Shown here piece after piece: positions 25,547 through 35,192 of a stretch of 40,744 nt of DNA (positions within the stretch are counted from its first letter, which is position 1; every line of letters begins with the position of its first letter). The notes beneath the pieces were generated by a model. The model made no database searches. It was not told the DNA's origin and saw nothing but the letters and a program-made list of their open reading frames with translations. The translations under genes and the position numbers were made by a program. Location: the NCBI RefSeq assembly GCF_010500865.1, contig NZ_JAAAWN010000032.1, forward strand, positions 1 through 40,744. Direction: 5' to 3'. This DNA comes from Alteromonas profundi (GTDB taxonomy: Bacteria; Pseudomonadota; Gammaproteobacteria; Enterobacterales; Alteromonadaceae).

Positions 25547-26836
25547 TTAATGTCGCACAACATACTCTGATATTCCGTTCTCGAGACGCTTTTCTAAACG
25601 ATTCCAGTCTGCCGTTTGCATACGCACATCGACAACCCAGTCACCTTCACTATCATAATCTTCGTTTGCAATACAGTTTAATTCGTATAACACACCACGA
25701 AGCTGACTTTGCGCAGGAGGTATTTTAAGCGTGTAGTTAACCATGCTTGTACCCAAGCATTCAGTAAGCGCTTGTCCCAATAGTTCGGTACCTTCACCGG
25801 TCTGTGCCGATAACCATACACGCGTTGGGATCCCTTCCTCGTTTCGTTCTATACGCGGTTCAACATCGTCCAGTTTATCAATCTTATTACAGATTAGTAA
25901 TTGTTGTATGTCTCCGGCATCAATTTCTTCTAATACATCGTTTACTTCGTCCATGGTTTCACGATACTTCGCATCTGCAATATCTACCACATGAAGCAAT
26001 AAGTCCGCTTCCTGTGTCTCTTGCAGCGTGGCTTTAAAAGCAGCCACTAAATCATGGGGTAAATGACGAATGAAACCCACGGTGTCGGCTAATATTGCAG
26101 GCCCGACATCTTTAAGCTCAATTTTTCTTAACGTAGGGTCTAGCGTAGCGAAAAGCTGATCGGCTGCATAAACGTGAGAGTCAGTTATTGTATTAAAGAG
26201 CGTTGATTTGCCCGCGTTAGTATAACCTACTAAGGATACGGTAGGTATTTCAGCGCGTTTCCTCGAACGACGACCTTGCTCTCGCTGTTTCTGCACCTTT
26301 TCTAAACGACGAAGTATTGCTTTAATACGTCCTCGTAACAAACGGCGGTCGGTTTCAAGCTGAGTTTCCCCCGGCCCACGTAAACCAATCCCCCCTTTTT
26401 GCCTCTCAAGGTGAGTCCAGCCGCGAATAAGTCGCGTAGAAATGTGACGCAGTTGTGCTAGCTCGACCTGAAGTTTCCCCTCGTGCGTTCTGGCTCTTTG
26501 GGCAAAGATATCGAGGATAAGTCCAGTTCTATCTAACACTCTGCACTGACAGACCGCTTCTAAGTTACGCTCTTGTGAAGGGGACAAAGAATGATTGAAG
26601 ATCACTACATTGGCGTCGTGCGCTTTTACAGCTGCAGCGATTTCTTCAGCCTTTCCCGAACCTACAAAGAATTTAGCTTGAGGCGCACTACGCGATGTAG
26701 TTAATACTTCGGCGGCGTTTACCCCTGCAGAAGACACGAGCAATTCTAGCTCGGCTAAATCTTCTTTGCTGTTCTCATCAGTAAAATTAACATGAACAAG
26801 TACAGCCTGTTCACCGGCTTCATAACGGTCAAACAA
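25547..26836 (-). CDS. hflX: HflX ribosome-associated GTPase, TTG start
   Basis: HflX is a GTPase that binds ribosomes and splits stalled 70S particles in heat or antibiotic stress. The 429-residue protein matches E. coli HflX strongly from the first residues MFDRYEAGEQAVLVHV. The N-terminal HflX domain includes KGGIGLRGPGETQLETDRR. The GTPase motifs are GYTNAGKST (204-212), DTVG (251-254) and NKID (317-320). The start is TTG 26836, with AAGGT about seven bases upstream and perfect agreement with the family N-terminus. It lies 17 bases after hfq and 70 bases before hflK. Confidence 0.97.
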   Translation of the reverse strand: MFDRYEAGEQAVLVHVNFTDENSKEDLAELELLVSSAGVNAAEVLTTSRSAPQAKFFVGSGKAEEIAAAVKAHDANVVIFNHSLSPSQERNLEAVCQCRVLDRTGLILDIFAQRARTHEGKLQVELAQLRHISTRLIRGWTHLERQKGGIGLRGPGETQLETDRRLLRGRIKAILRRLEKVQKQREQGRRSRKRAEIPTVSLVGYTNAGKSTLFNTITDSHVYAADQLFATLDPTLRKIELKDVGPAILADTVGFIRHLPHDLVAAFKATLQETQEADLLLHVVDIADAKYRETMDEVNDVLEEIDAGDIQQLLICNKIDKLDDVEPRIERNEEGIPTRVWLSAQTGEGTELLGQALTECLGTSMVNYTLKIPPAQSQLRGVLYELNCIANEDYDSEGDWVVDVRMQTADWNRLEKRLENGISEYVVRH

Positions 26837-26853
26837 GCGCGTTACCTTTTATT

Positions 26854-27105
26854 CTATTCACTTTTAGTATTTTCAGAATCTCCTGTTGTGCTCGGCATAG
26901 TAATCGCGCGAGCAGGTACCACGGTAGAAATTGCGTGCTTATACACCATTTGGCTTACTGTATTTTTAAGTAGGATCACGAATTGATCGAATGATTCTAC
27001 TTGCCCTTGCAGTTTAATGCCATTCACCAGGTAAATTGATACTGGTATACGTTCCTTGCGCAACGCGTTTAAAAATGGGTCTTGTAAAGATTGCCCTTTA
27101 GCCAT
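26854..27105 (-). CDS. hfq: Hfq RNA chaperone
   Basis: Hfq is a ring-shaped hexameric Sm-like protein that pairs small RNAs with target messengers. The 83-residue sequence keeps the Sm fold and the known RNA contacts: Q8, D9, Y25, K31, Q41, K56 and H57 ([27 protein letters not shown]). The C-terminal tail after about residue 66 is short and polar, ending ENTKSE, shorter than the E. coli tail. TAAGGA lies six bases before the ATG. The leader between miaA and hfq has a hairpin and an A-rich repeat that could mediate self-control (see findings). Confidence 0.98.
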   Translation of the reverse strand: MAKGQSLQDPFLNALRKERIPVSIYLVNGIKLQGQVESFDQFVILLKNTVSQMVYKHAISTVVPARAITMPSTTGDSENTKSE

Positions 27106-27117
27106 TTGATATCCTTA

Positions 27118-27151
27118 GTTTTTATTATTGGTAACACCACTAAGGTGTTAC
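27118..27151 (-). promoter_or_regulatory. hfq leader: hairpin plus A-rich (ARN) repeat
   Basis: On the minus strand a perfect 8-bp hairpin (GTAACACC with GGTGTTAC, loop of 5) is followed by AATAATAAAAAC, four A-R-N triplets in a row. This abuts the TAAGGA ribosome binding site of hfq. A-R-N triplets are the known motif bound by the distal face of Hfq, so this could be an autoregulatory site. Confidence 0.45.
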
Positions 27152-27183
27152 TGCACGTCTAATATATACCACACTCGACGAAA

Positions 27184-28119
27184 CTAGAGTGTGACTTTTG
27201 CTGTAATTTTAGTCAAATTATCTTTACCAAATGTGTCTAACCAGGTCACCTTCTCCCACCCTCTCAGCCAAGTTAATTGGCGCTTTGCAAGTTGCCGGGT
27301 GGCAATGATACCTCTTTCACGCATATCATGATAAGAAAGCTGACCATCTAGGTACTGCCACATCTGCCTATACCCCACCGAACGAATAGAAGGTAAATCT
27401 TCATTTAGATCACCACGTTCATAGAGCTTTTTAACTTCTTCTTCAAACCCGCTTTCTAACATTATGTCAAAACGAGTAGCAATTCGCTCATGCAGCACAC
27501 GTCTTTCCGTTGGCGCTATAGCAAATTGTGTTATCTCATAAGGGCAAGTGTCGCTTTCTTCTTGCTGCCATTGTGTTAGCGTTCGTCCCGAACTTCTAAA
27601 CACCTCTAATGCGCGGGTTAGCCGCTGAGGGTCATTCGGGTGAATTCGCTCGCCGCTAACGGGGTCCACACGACACAACTCTTGGTGTAGTGCTTGCCAG
27701 CCTTTGCTCTTTGCCTGGGCGTTAATTTCGCTACGAATGTTTTCATCTGACTTAGGTAGTGGCGAAATTCCATTTATCAAGGCATTAAAGTACATCATTG
27801 TACCACCAGCTAATACTGGCACCTTATTTCTACTGTGAATATCACCAATCAGTCTTACCGTATCCTGACAAAATTGCGCTACCGAGTAGCTTTGTACAGG
27901 GTCAATAATATCGATTAAATGATGAGGCACACTTTGACGTTCGCCAGCCGTGGGCTTCGCAGTGCCGATATCCATATCGGTGTACACCAATGCAGAATCT
28001 ACGCTAATAATTTCGCAATCAACTTCTTTTGCTAATTCAAGAGCAAGCCCTGTTTTACCCGAGGCAGTTGGCCCCATAATGGCTACTACAGGTTTAGCAG
28101 GATTTATGCCACTACCCAT
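27184..28119 (-). CDS. miaA: tRNA dimethylallyltransferase MiaA
   Basis: MiaA adds a dimethylallyl group to A37 of tRNAs that read UNN codons. The 311-residue protein has the P-loop GPTASGKT at 16-23, then ISVDSALVY and [12 protein letters not shown] typical of the substrate channel, and a late [17 protein letters not shown] 28119 lies inside the mutL end (8-base overlap) with GAGAGGGA upstream. Its place between mutL and hfq is the conserved gammaproteobacterial order. A 7-bp hairpin (27170-27193) spans its stop codon. Confidence 0.97.
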   Translation of the reverse strand: MGSGINPAKPVVAIMGPTASGKTGLALELAKEVDCEIISVDSALVYTDMDIGTAKPTAGERQSVPHHLIDIIDPVQSYSVAQFCQDTVRLIGDIHSRNKVPVLAGGTMMYFNALINGISPLPKSDENIRSEINAQAKSKGWQALHQELCRVDPVSGERIHPNDPQRLTRALEVFRSSGRTLTQWQQEESDTCPYEITQFAIAPTERRVLHERIATRFDIMLESGFEEEVKKLYERGDLNEDLPSIRSVGYRQMWQYLDGQLSYHDMRERGIIATRQLAKRQLTWLRGWEKVTWLDTFGKDNLTKITAKVTL

Positions 28120-29944
28120 TTGTCCCTCTCAAGAAGTTAACTACTTGCGTTACGTCGCGCACTGTACCAAATCGCTCGATCATTTCCCATTGTTTCAGAT
28201 CGTTTTGCTGCTCCAACCAGTGCCACACCTGATGCGCGGTATTATCGTCCAATTCATTTTCTGCGACGGAAAAGTCAAATAAAACTGTCTGTTTTTGGCT
28301 ACCTTCTTCCGAATCCTTTGTGTTTGCGTGTGAAAAAAGTTTTGCCGACAAGAGTTTTTCAAACCAACGTAGCCACGGTAAATGGCGAGTTCCAGCCGGA
28401 ACTTGCTGTAAACGGTATTTTCCAGCTACCTGATTTATTTCAAAGTGCAATCCGTTTAATAATGCGATATTTTCTGCTCGATTATCCGCTTCATCGCCCG
28501 CACTATCCATTGGCATAGCAAGGGCTACGGGCATTAATAGGGGCTGGCTGTGCTGTGCCTTCGAACACAACTCAGTAAGCCAGTACCCCACTATGTTAAC
28601 CACATCGAGTAGGTAAATTCGTTCATTGTGTGAGTAAATTCTACACAGTGACGATAGGCCCAGATACTGCACATGGTTAGGTTGCGATCCTGAATCTTTC
28701 GTTTGCATGTCGCTATTTGGCGACATAAGGGATTGAAACCCCGCTTGATAAGCTGCGCTCGGCCCTTTTGATTGGCGAGGCGTGAATGGTGCGCTCTGAC
28801 CGCCCACTTTAGGCGACTGGGGAGCTGCGGCCAATGGCCTGATGTATTCGTGGTTCGCAGGCTCATGTTGAAATGGCGCGGGACTTTGACTAATGGTGTC
28901 AGCCCTTGTTGAGGACTCAGTAACCGTTTCTTCGTGGGATTCAGGCTGGGAAATAGCATGCAATGCATCGCACACAGACTTACAGATAAAGTCGTGTACT
29001 AATCGTCCTTGCTGGAAACGTACCTCATGCTTAGCCGGATGAACATTTACATCTACGTCGCGAGGGTCAAGGGTAAGATAAACCACAAATGAGGGCTGCT
29101 CTAATACGCCCCAAACACTTTCATAGGCTTGACGTATTGCGTGCATAATAAGCTTATCGCGCATCCCCCTTCCGTTCACAAAGCTAAACTGACAGTCGTT
29201 GCTACTGCGTAGCACCGACTCGTTACCTAGCCATGCATCCATTTGAATGCCTTCATAATCCACATTGATATGCACTGCGTTATCGACAAACTTTTGTCCC
29301 AATACCGAGGCTATCCGTGGCGCCAGCGCACCTTGCTTGTCGGCGATAAAACGCTTTACCAGTTTCCCATTATGTTTTAATAAAAAGCTGGCATGGGGGT
29401 AACTCAGCGCAATGCGCTTTATCACTTCTTCAATGTGTTGAAACTCGGTCTTTTCAGTACGCAGAAATTTACGTCGGGCGGGCGTGTTATAAAACAGGTC
29501 GGCCACATCTATGGTGGTGCCTTGTGGGTGAGCGGCGGGCTGCACTGTAACCGCCATTTCTCGTCCTTCACAACATGCCTGCCATGCTTCGTTTTGATTG
29601 GCCGTACGCGAAGTAAGCGTTAAACGGCTCACCGAGCTTATACTTGCCAATGCTTCGCCTCGAAAGCCCAACGATAAGATATGTTCCAAATCGTCTAGGG
29701 TGGCAATTTTACTGGTTGCATGCCGACTCAACGCTAATTGTAATTCGTCTTTCGGGATACCTTTTCCGTTATCGAAAATGCGTATTCTTTTGTGGCCGCC
29801 TTTTTCAATATCAATCTCAATACGGTCGGCGCCGGCGTCGAGGCTATTTTCGAGTAACTCTTTAACCACAGACGCAGGTCGTTCAACGACCTCACCCGCC
29901 GCTATTTGGTTCGCTAATTGGGGAGATAAAAACTGTATAGGCAA
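28112..29944 (-). CDS. mutL: DNA mismatch repair protein MutL, TTG start
   Basis: MutL links mismatch recognition by MutS to strand incision and unwinding. The 610-residue protein has the GHKL ATPase domain with [20 protein letters not shown] (E29 and N33 for ATP hydrolysis and magnesium), DNGKGI at 58-63 and [11 protein letters not shown] polar Ser/Pro-rich linker (about 335-410) leads to the C-terminal dimerisation domain. That domain lacks the DQHAxxExxxxE endonuclease motif, as in bacteria using MutH. The start is TTG 29944 with AGG seven bases upstream, matching the family start MPIQ. It overlaps miaA by 8 bases. Confidence 0.97.
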   Translation of the reverse strand: MPIQFLSPQLANQIAAGEVVERPASVVKELLENSLDAGADRIEIDIEKGGHKRIRIFDNGKGIPKDELQLALSRHATSKIATLDDLEHILSLGFRGEALASISSVSRLTLTSRTANQNEAWQACCEGREMAVTVQPAAHPQGTTIDVADLFYNTPARRKFLRTEKTEFQHIEEVIKRIALSYPHASFLLKHNGKLVKRFIADKQGALAPRIASVLGQKFVDNAVHINVDYEGIQMDAWLGNESVLRSSNDCQFSFVNGRGMRDKLIMHAIRQAYESVWGVLEQPSFVVYLTLDPRDVDVNVHPAKHEVRFQQGRLVHDFICKSVCDALHAISQPESHEETVTESSTRADTISQSPAPFQHEPANHEYIRPLAAAPQSPKVGGQSAPFTPRQSKGPSAAYQAGFQSLMSPNSDMQTKDSGSQPNHVQYLGLSSLCRIYSHNERIYLLDVVNIVGYWLTELCSKAQHSQPLLMPVALAMPMDSAGDEADNRAENIALLNGLHFEINQVAGKYRLQQVPAGTRHLPWLRWFEKLLSAKLFSHANTKDSEEGSQKQTVLFDFSVAENELDDNTAHQVWHWLEQQNDLKQWEMIERFGTVRDVTQVVNFLRGTNG

Positions 29945-29983
29945 TGGGATACCTGTGAGCTAAAATTAAATGAAAACGTTAGT

Positions 29984-31342
29984 TTAGGTGCTTGGAATGC
30001 TGAGTACTTGCCCTATTCTTACCACATCACTATTAAGATTATTGGCAGCTTTAAGCGCACTTACTTTTATATTATATCGTTGGGCGAGCAAAGAAAGTGA
30101 TTCACCACTTTTTACCTTATGCGTACGGTTATTCATTTTCTCTGCGGCCCATAACGTGCCATCGGGGGGCACTTGTTTGAAGTAACGCTTTGTTGCATTG
30201 AACATCGCATGGGCAAGGCGTTCTCGGTACTTCGACCAATTTAAATTCTTTTCTTCTTGCGGGTTTGAAATAAACCCAACCTCTACCAAAATAGAGGGGA
30301 TATCTGGCGCTGTTAATACGGCGAAACTAGCGGCTTGAGGACGCCTTTTATGCAAACTTGTTACTTGCCTTAATTCTTCTACTACCTTATTGCCTAAATC
30401 ATGGCTGGTGGCCATGCTATGATCCATAGACAATCCTAAAATCGTTTCAGTTAGGTAGCGTTCGCTGGATTTATCACTTATCACTTCCGCTGCGCCGCCT
30501 AATAGCTCTGAGTGGCGTTCAGATTTTTCCAACCACCGCCCTAACTCTGAATCGGCCCGGCGCATAGACAACACCCAAACAGACCCCCCTCTCGGCTGAG
30601 GTTGACTAAAGGCATCGGCGTGTATAGATATCAGCAAATCAGCTTTCTTTTGTCGTGCAACTTCAGGGCGTTTATTCGGCGAAATATAGTAATCGCCACT
30701 TCGCGTCATAATCGCCCGCATACCCCGCTCTGCATTCACCATAGCTTCCAGTTTCTTGGCTATACTTAACGTTATGTTCTTCTCATAGGTTCCAGCAGGA
30801 CCTATGGAGCCAGGGTCGTGCCCGCCGTGTCCCGCATCAATCGCAACTATGATGTCCCGATCTCGCGTGCTTGTAGAACCGTCCATTACTACGCGGTTAG
30901 ACGCATTCGCTGATGCAGATACAGTTGGAGTAGATACAGAGGCAGGCTGGCTATCTTCTAAATCTACCACCAATCTATGGCCATGGGGTGCAGCGGGAGC
31001 CATGCTAAAGAGCGACGGCTTCGCCACTCTGTTTAGCTCTACCACCACCCGCGCTGAATGTTTATTTTTGGGCGTGGAGTAGCGCACTTTACGAACTAAA
31101 CTGCCGTTGATGGCAGTAGTAGAAAGATCGGTCTTATTTGAGGTATTAGGTAGGTCGATAACCAGTCGATGAGGACCCTCTAGGGTGAAATAGGTGAATT
31201 CAGGTTCGCTGTGCATATCAAACACCAAACGCGTGGTGTTTGAGGAGGGCGAAATACGAACGCCATCTATTTTGTTTTGGGCAGCCACAGCTATGCCTGC
31301 GATCACCCATAAGCAAACTACCGAACAAATTATGCGCACCAT
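29984..31342 (-). CDS. amiB: N-acetylmuramoyl-L-alanine amidase AmiB with LysM
   Basis: This is a periplasmic zinc amidase that cuts peptide side chains from peptidoglycan to separate daughter cells. A signal peptide (about 1-20, ending GIAVA-AQ) is followed by an AMIN domain (about 22-128), a Ser/Ala-rich linker, and the Amidase_3 domain. That domain opens DAGHGGHDPG (H172) and includes SIHADAF (H241) and LVEVGFISN (E354). A single LysM domain for peptidoglycan binding lies at about 408-450. ATG 31342, with AAGG seven bases before it, is preferred over TTG 31348. It lies between tsaE and mutL as in E. coli, where AmiB is activated by EnvC. Confidence 0.95.
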   Translation of the reverse strand: MVRIICSVVCLWVIAGIAVAAQNKIDGVRISPSSNTTRLVFDMHSEPEFTYFTLEGPHRLVIDLPNTSNKTDLSTTAINGSLVRKVRYSTPKNKHSARVVVELNRVAKPSLFSMAPAAPHGHRLVVDLEDSQPASVSTPTVSASANASNRVVMDGSTSTRDRDIIVAIDAGHGGHDPGSIGPAGTYEKNITLSIAKKLEAMVNAERGMRAIMTRSGDYYISPNKRPEVARQKKADLLISIHADAFSQPQPRGGSVWVLSMRRADSELGRWLEKSERHSELLGGAAEVISDKSSERYLTETILGLSMDHSMATSHDLGNKVVEELRQVTSLHKRRPQAASFAVLTAPDIPSILVEVGFISNPQEEKNLNWSKYRERLAHAMFNATKRYFKQVPPDGTLWAAEKMNNRTHKVKSGESLSLLAQRYNIKVSALKAANNLNSDVVRIGQVLSIPST

Positions 31343-31412
31343 ATTCAAGCCTTACACCGCCTTTTACCTGTCTATACAGGTTTATTATCTTTTTTGATCT
31401 GCCAGTGGCCGG

Positions 31413-31895
31413 TTAAACACACGTACAGTTTTGCAAAATTTTAGCGCCTTTTGCAGAACGAGCTTCTACACAAAAGCGTCGTCCTTCACGTTCAATATTT
31501 ATACTAATCACTAAGTCTGGCGATGCCAAGTATTCCCCGCCTTTTTCTGACCATTCAATTAACGCAATAGTTCCATCGCCAAAGTAGTCCCTTATACCCA
31601 TGAACTCTAGCTCTTCAGGATCAGCCAGCCTGTACAGGTCAAAATGGTAAATAGATGCCACGTCCAGCTCGTAAGGTTCAACGAGGGTATAAGTTGGACT
31701 TTTTACACTCCCTTCATGACCTAAAGACTGAATAAAAAACCGGCTAAAGGTGGTTTTTCCAGCGCCTAGGTCTCCATTAAGAAAGACCACGGTATCTATT
31801 GGGCGCTGGCTTGCTATTGCGTTTGCTAAGTCTACAGCAAGCGTTTGCGTTTCTTCTGGCGTTGCGGCGAAATAGGTAGTTTGTGGGTATGACAT
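31413..31895 (-). CDS. tsaE: TsaE, tRNA threonylcarbamoyladenosine ATPase
   Basis: TsaE is the ATPase that cycles the TsaB-TsaD complex when making t6A at position 37 of ANN-decoding tRNAs. The 160-residue protein has Walker A GDLGAGKTT (41-49), SPTYTLVEPYE and HFDLYRL, the strongly conserved family blocks, and IEWSEKGGEYL. It is cytoplasmic. It begins 47 bases after nnr with only a weak ribosome binding site and is 70 bases ahead of amiB, so it is probably part of the same transcript. The order nnr-tsaE-amiB is conserved in the class. Confidence 0.96.
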   Translation of the reverse strand: MSYPQTTYFAATPEETQTLAVDLANAIASQRPIDTVVFLNGDLGAGKTTFSRFFIQSLGHEGSVKSPTYTLVEPYELDVASIYHFDLYRLADPEELEFMGIRDYFGDGTIALIEWSEKGGEYLASPDLVISINIEREGRRFCVEARSAKGAKILQNCTCV

Positions 31896-31942
31896 CGTTA
31901 ATTCGGTTCCACATCAGGTGCTAAATAACTCGCTACCCGGCG

Positions 31943-33442
31943 TCAGTGGTTAATAAGCGCGCGAACAGCATCAAATAAGTCGCTCGCTATCATACCACGT
32001 TGACCATATAACTGCGCAATATCATCCCCTGCCTTTGCGTGCAGCACTACACCATATTTAGCAGCCAAATCCACAGGTAACCCCTGAGCCATCAACGCAC
32101 CTAATATGCCGCTCAGTACATCACCGCTGCCCGCGGTGGCCATTCCAGGGTTGCCATGTCGACAAACCCATGTTCGCTCTTCGTTATCAATTAACGTGCC
32201 TGCTCCTTTAAGTACACACACCGCGTGATAGCGTTGGGAACATTGTCGGGCGTAATTAAAGCGGTCTGATTCCACATCATCGACTGACACGCCCAGCAGA
32301 CGCGCGGCTTCTCCCGCATGGGGGGTAAGAATAGACTCGTTAATAGTGAACGCAGTGGACTGCTGGCAAAGCAGGTTGAGAGCGTCGGCGTCAATAACCA
32401 CAGGTTTATTTTCACTTTGACAGTGCTTCATAGTGGCGGCGAAGGTGGCCTCTGCCCATGCGTCTTGCCCAAGCCCCGGACCAATTACAATGCAGGTGGC
32501 CCACTCTAGTGCGGCAGCAAGGTCGCTATCTGTTACCATAAGTTCCGGGCGGCCAGCGCTAACTTGAATGATGGATGCTTCATGGGTGTAAACTCTTACC
32601 ATACCCGCACCACTTCTAAGCGCCGCTTCACTGGCAAGGCGTATAGCACCAGCGGTACCTTTATTGCCCCCGATACAAAGCAAACGTCCATAGGTGCCTT
32701 TGTGACTATGAACATCCCTTGGCCCCATTCCCTTAAAGTGATCGATATTAAGTAATGTGGCGCAAGGTCTGGCAAGTGACTGAAATGCTTTACCTATACC
32801 CAAATCGGCGTAAATGAGCTGGCCACAAGATTGTTTTCCTGCACCTGTTACCAAACCAGGTTTAATGCCTACAAAGGTCACCGTGAGCGTAGCTTGAACA
32901 CAGCGCCCTAGGCTTTGCCCGGTATTGGCATCTAATCCGGAGGGCACGTCAATGCTCACTACTGGCGTCTGCGCGCCGTTGAGGGCATCAATAATATCGG
33001 CGAATTCGTTTCGTATATGGGAGGTAATGCCGGTACCAAGTAGAGCATCAATAACTACGTCTGCACTTTCGATAAATGTAGGGTCGAATGCCTCAACCTT
33101 TCCTCCTGCATCAAGCCAATGCTGTTGCGCTTTCCCCGCATCGCCCTCTAATTTTCGCTCGGGTTCCACTGCACAAAGGATCACCCGCTTACCATTTTGC
33201 TTAGCGTGTAAGGCAGTAATGTAACCATCACCCGCATTGTTCCCTTGCCCTGCTACAACTAAAAAAACATCGGAATTAGCAAACCGCTCTTGGCACTGTT
33301 GATAAACGGCATCTCCTGCTCGTTGCATAAGTGTGAACATATCACACCCCGATTTTTCCGCCGCTTTGGCTTCGTTTTCTCTCACCTGGTCGGCGCGAAA
33401 CAGTTTGTATGATAAGCTTGAGGAGAGCTGAGTATCTAACAT
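31943..33442 (-). CDS. nnr: Bifunctional NAD(P)H-hydrate repair enzyme
   Basis: Nnr repairs damaged NADH and NADPH hydrates. The N-terminal YjeF_N epimerase domain (about 1-215, with AGQGNNAGDGYI at 64-75) interconverts R and S forms. The C-terminal dehydratase domain uses ADP to restore NAD(P)H and shows GNKGTAGAIRLASEAAL and NPGMATAGSGDVLSG. The 499-residue length fits the two-domain enzyme. I chose ATG 33442 because it gives the usual family start; an in-frame TTG at 33463 would run into queG. The start codons of nnr and queG are only 6 bases apart on opposite strands. Confidence 0.95.
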   Translation of the reverse strand: MLDTQLSSSLSYKLFRADQVRENEAKAAEKSGCDMFTLMQRAGDAVYQQCQERFANSDVFLVVAGQGNNAGDGYITALHAKQNGKRVILCAVEPERKLEGDAGKAQQHWLDAGGKVEAFDPTFIESADVVIDALLGTGITSHIRNEFADIIDALNGAQTPVVSIDVPSGLDANTGQSLGRCVQATLTVTFVGIKPGLVTGAGKQSCGQLIYADLGIGKAFQSLARPCATLLNIDHFKGMGPRDVHSHKGTYGRLLCIGGNKGTAGAIRLASEAALRSGAGMVRVYTHEASIIQVSAGRPELMVTDSDLAAALEWATCIVIGPGLGQDAWAEATFAATMKHCQSENKPVVIDADALNLLCQQSTAFTINESILTPHAGEAARLLGVSVDDVESDRFNYARQCSQRYHAVCVLKGAGTLIDNEERTWVCRHGNPGMATAGSGDVLSGILGALMAQGLPVDLAAKYGVVLHAKAGDDIAQLYGQRGMIASDLFDAVRALINH

Positions 33443-33448
33443 AATGAC

Positions 33449-34612
33449 ATGTCCAAAATTCAATCTGTAGACTTAATCCAATTAACCCACAATATCAAGG
33501 CTTGGGGCCGCGCGCTAGGCTTTCAACAAGTTGGTATTAGCGATATTGATCTAAGTCACCATGAAAAGTTCCTCGCTCAATGGTTAGAGAAAGGCTATCA
33601 CGGCAGTATGTCGTATATGCAAAGCCATGGTATGAAGCGGGCGAGACCTGATGAGTTAGTCCCCGGTACATTGCGGGTAATAAGTGTACGCATGAACTAT
33701 TTACCCCCTGATGCATCGTTTGCCCGCCATTTACGACAATCAGACGTAGGCTATATCAGTCGCTATGCGCTGGGCCGTGACTACCACAAAGTACTGCGCA
33801 AGCGGCTAAAACAGCTGGGTGATAAAATTGCGAGTGCGTTAAGTGAGATGGATACTACGCCCGAATATCGCCCCTTTGTAGACTCTGCCCCGGTGCTTGA
33901 GCATGCCATTGCTGAAAAAGCTGGCCTTGGCTGGACGGGTAAACATAGTCTTACCCTCAATAAGGAAGCTGGCTCGTGGTTTTTTCTCGGTGAATTATTT
34001 ATAAATTTACCCTTGCCCGTAGATAGCCCCGTTGAGGAAGGCTGTGGCAGTTGTACGGCGTGCATAACAATGTGCCCTACTAAGGCAATTGTAGCCCCGT
34101 ATACAGTAGATGCCCGTCGTTGTATCTCTTATTTAACCATTGAATCTGACGAGGATATTCCTGTAGAGTTGCGCCCGTTAATGGGTAATCGAATATACGG
34201 CTGTGACGATTGCCAACTTGTTTGCCCATGGAATAGATACGCAGATATTACCGAAGAAGAAGACTTCCACCCCCGTAAAATGCTTCACGGGCAGCCTTTA
34301 CTTTCACTCTTTGAATGGTCTGAATCTGAGTTTTTAGAAAATACCCAAGGTTCGCCAATTCGGCGAATCGGTTTTAACAAATGGCAACGTAATATTGCCG
34401 TGGCGTTAGGCAATGCGCAATACAGCGAGGCAATACTTGCAGCCTTGTTGGAAAAACATGGCAAAGTGAATGCGCAAGTAGATCGCCATATTCAATGGGC
34501 TATCGAACAGCAAACGAGTAAACGAGATGACAAAGAAGCCGTTTCAGCTAGTAATCGTCAACAGTTACGTCTAACACGGGTAGTCGAAAAAGGGCTACCG
34601 CGAGACGCCTAG
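33449..34612 (+). CDS. queG: Epoxyqueuosine reductase
   Basis: QueG performs the last step of queuosine synthesis in tRNA, reducing epoxyqueuosine with a cobalamin cofactor and two 4Fe-4S clusters. The cluster cysteines are C199, C202, C205 and C209 (CGSCTACITMCP) and C252, C255 and C259 (CDDCQLVCP), with C225 nearby. D145 in FVDSAPVLE is the expected general acid, and GWTGKHS is a family block. Its 387 residues are normal. No good ribosome binding site precedes the ATG, which sits almost back to back with the nnr start. Its stop codon overlaps that of the convergent unknown gene. Confidence 0.96.
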   Translation: MSKIQSVDLIQLTHNIKAWGRALGFQQVGISDIDLSHHEKFLAQWLEKGYHGSMSYMQSHGMKRARPDELVPGTLRVISVRMNYLPPDASFARHLRQSDVGYISRYALGRDYHKVLRKRLKQLGDKIASALSEMDTTPEYRPFVDSAPVLEHAIAEKAGLGWTGKHSLTLNKEAGSWFFLGELFINLPLPVDSPVEEGCGSCTACITMCPTKAIVAPYTVDARRCISYLTIESDEDIPVELRPLMGNRIYGCDDCQLVCPWNRYADITEEEDFHPRKMLHGQPLLSLFEWSESEFLENTQGSPIRRIGFNKWQRNIAVALGNAQYSEAILAALLEKHGKVNAQVDRHIQWAIEQQTSKRDDKEAVSASNRQQLRLTRVVEKGLPRDA

Positions 34613-35157
34613 CTTGTTAACTCGCCTACATGCTGCTCGGGTGTGGACGCATTCGTGGTAAAGGTTATATCTATTTGCTCTATGCCATTTTGAACATTAG
34701 ATGAGCGTTCAGCTTCTTGATACCGCCACCAACTTTGTCTTTGTAGGTCGTGAAGCAAACGGGAAAAGTCTTCCTGCTTGCCCGCATATCGCGCAGAAAA
34801 CTCACAAATTTCATTCACGCATGCAAACGCACTGACAGTTAGCGTTTGTCCTTGCGGGTGTTGTTGCAGGTAAGCAATAAGCTGACGTTCACCGTTGCTG
34901 TTTTTATCTGTACTGCGATCACGCTCCCCTGTCGCGTCCGCCCCGCCTTGTTTTGCCTGGTTATTGCTATGCGCCTGACCTAGGCCTTTCATAACACGCA
35001 AATCGCCAGGCGCGTGGCTACGCTCACGGGTAAGTAAGCTATTAAGGCGCACCTTTTCTGCTGTAGACGCGGTTAATTTACCGTGGTAAAAGCCAAATTG
35101 GTAACCGGCTACAGCAATAAAAAGTACTAAAACAATGCCAACCCAAAGCTTCATCAT
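34609..35157 (-). CDS. Unknown single-pass membrane protein after hemE
   Basis: A 182-residue protein with an N-terminal membrane helix (about 4-20, LWVGIVLVLFIAVAGY) and little else that I recognise. Residues 28-60 are charged, 61-92 form a polar Gly/Asn/Lys/Asp-rich linker, and 93-168 look like a small folded domain with a Cys pair, C113 and C118 (FACVNEICEF). The domain probably lies in the periplasm, where the pair could form a disulfide (inference). The gene starts 35 bases after hemE, so it is likely in its operon. Two ATG codons in tandem leave the exact start open by one residue. Its TAG stop shares a CTAG with that of queG. Confidence 0.7.
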   Translation of the reverse strand: MMKLWVGIVLVLFIAVAGYQFGFYHGKLTASTAEKVRLNSLLTRERSHAPGDLRVMKGLGQAHSNNQAKQGGADATGERDRSTDKNSNGERQLIAYLQQHPQGQTLTVSAFACVNEICEFSARYAGKQEDFSRLLHDLQRQSWWRYQEAERSSNVQNGIEQIDITFTTNASTPEQHVGELTS

Positions 35158-35192
35158 GTTTTAGGAAATTCGCTTGTCTCTTGATTGCGTAA

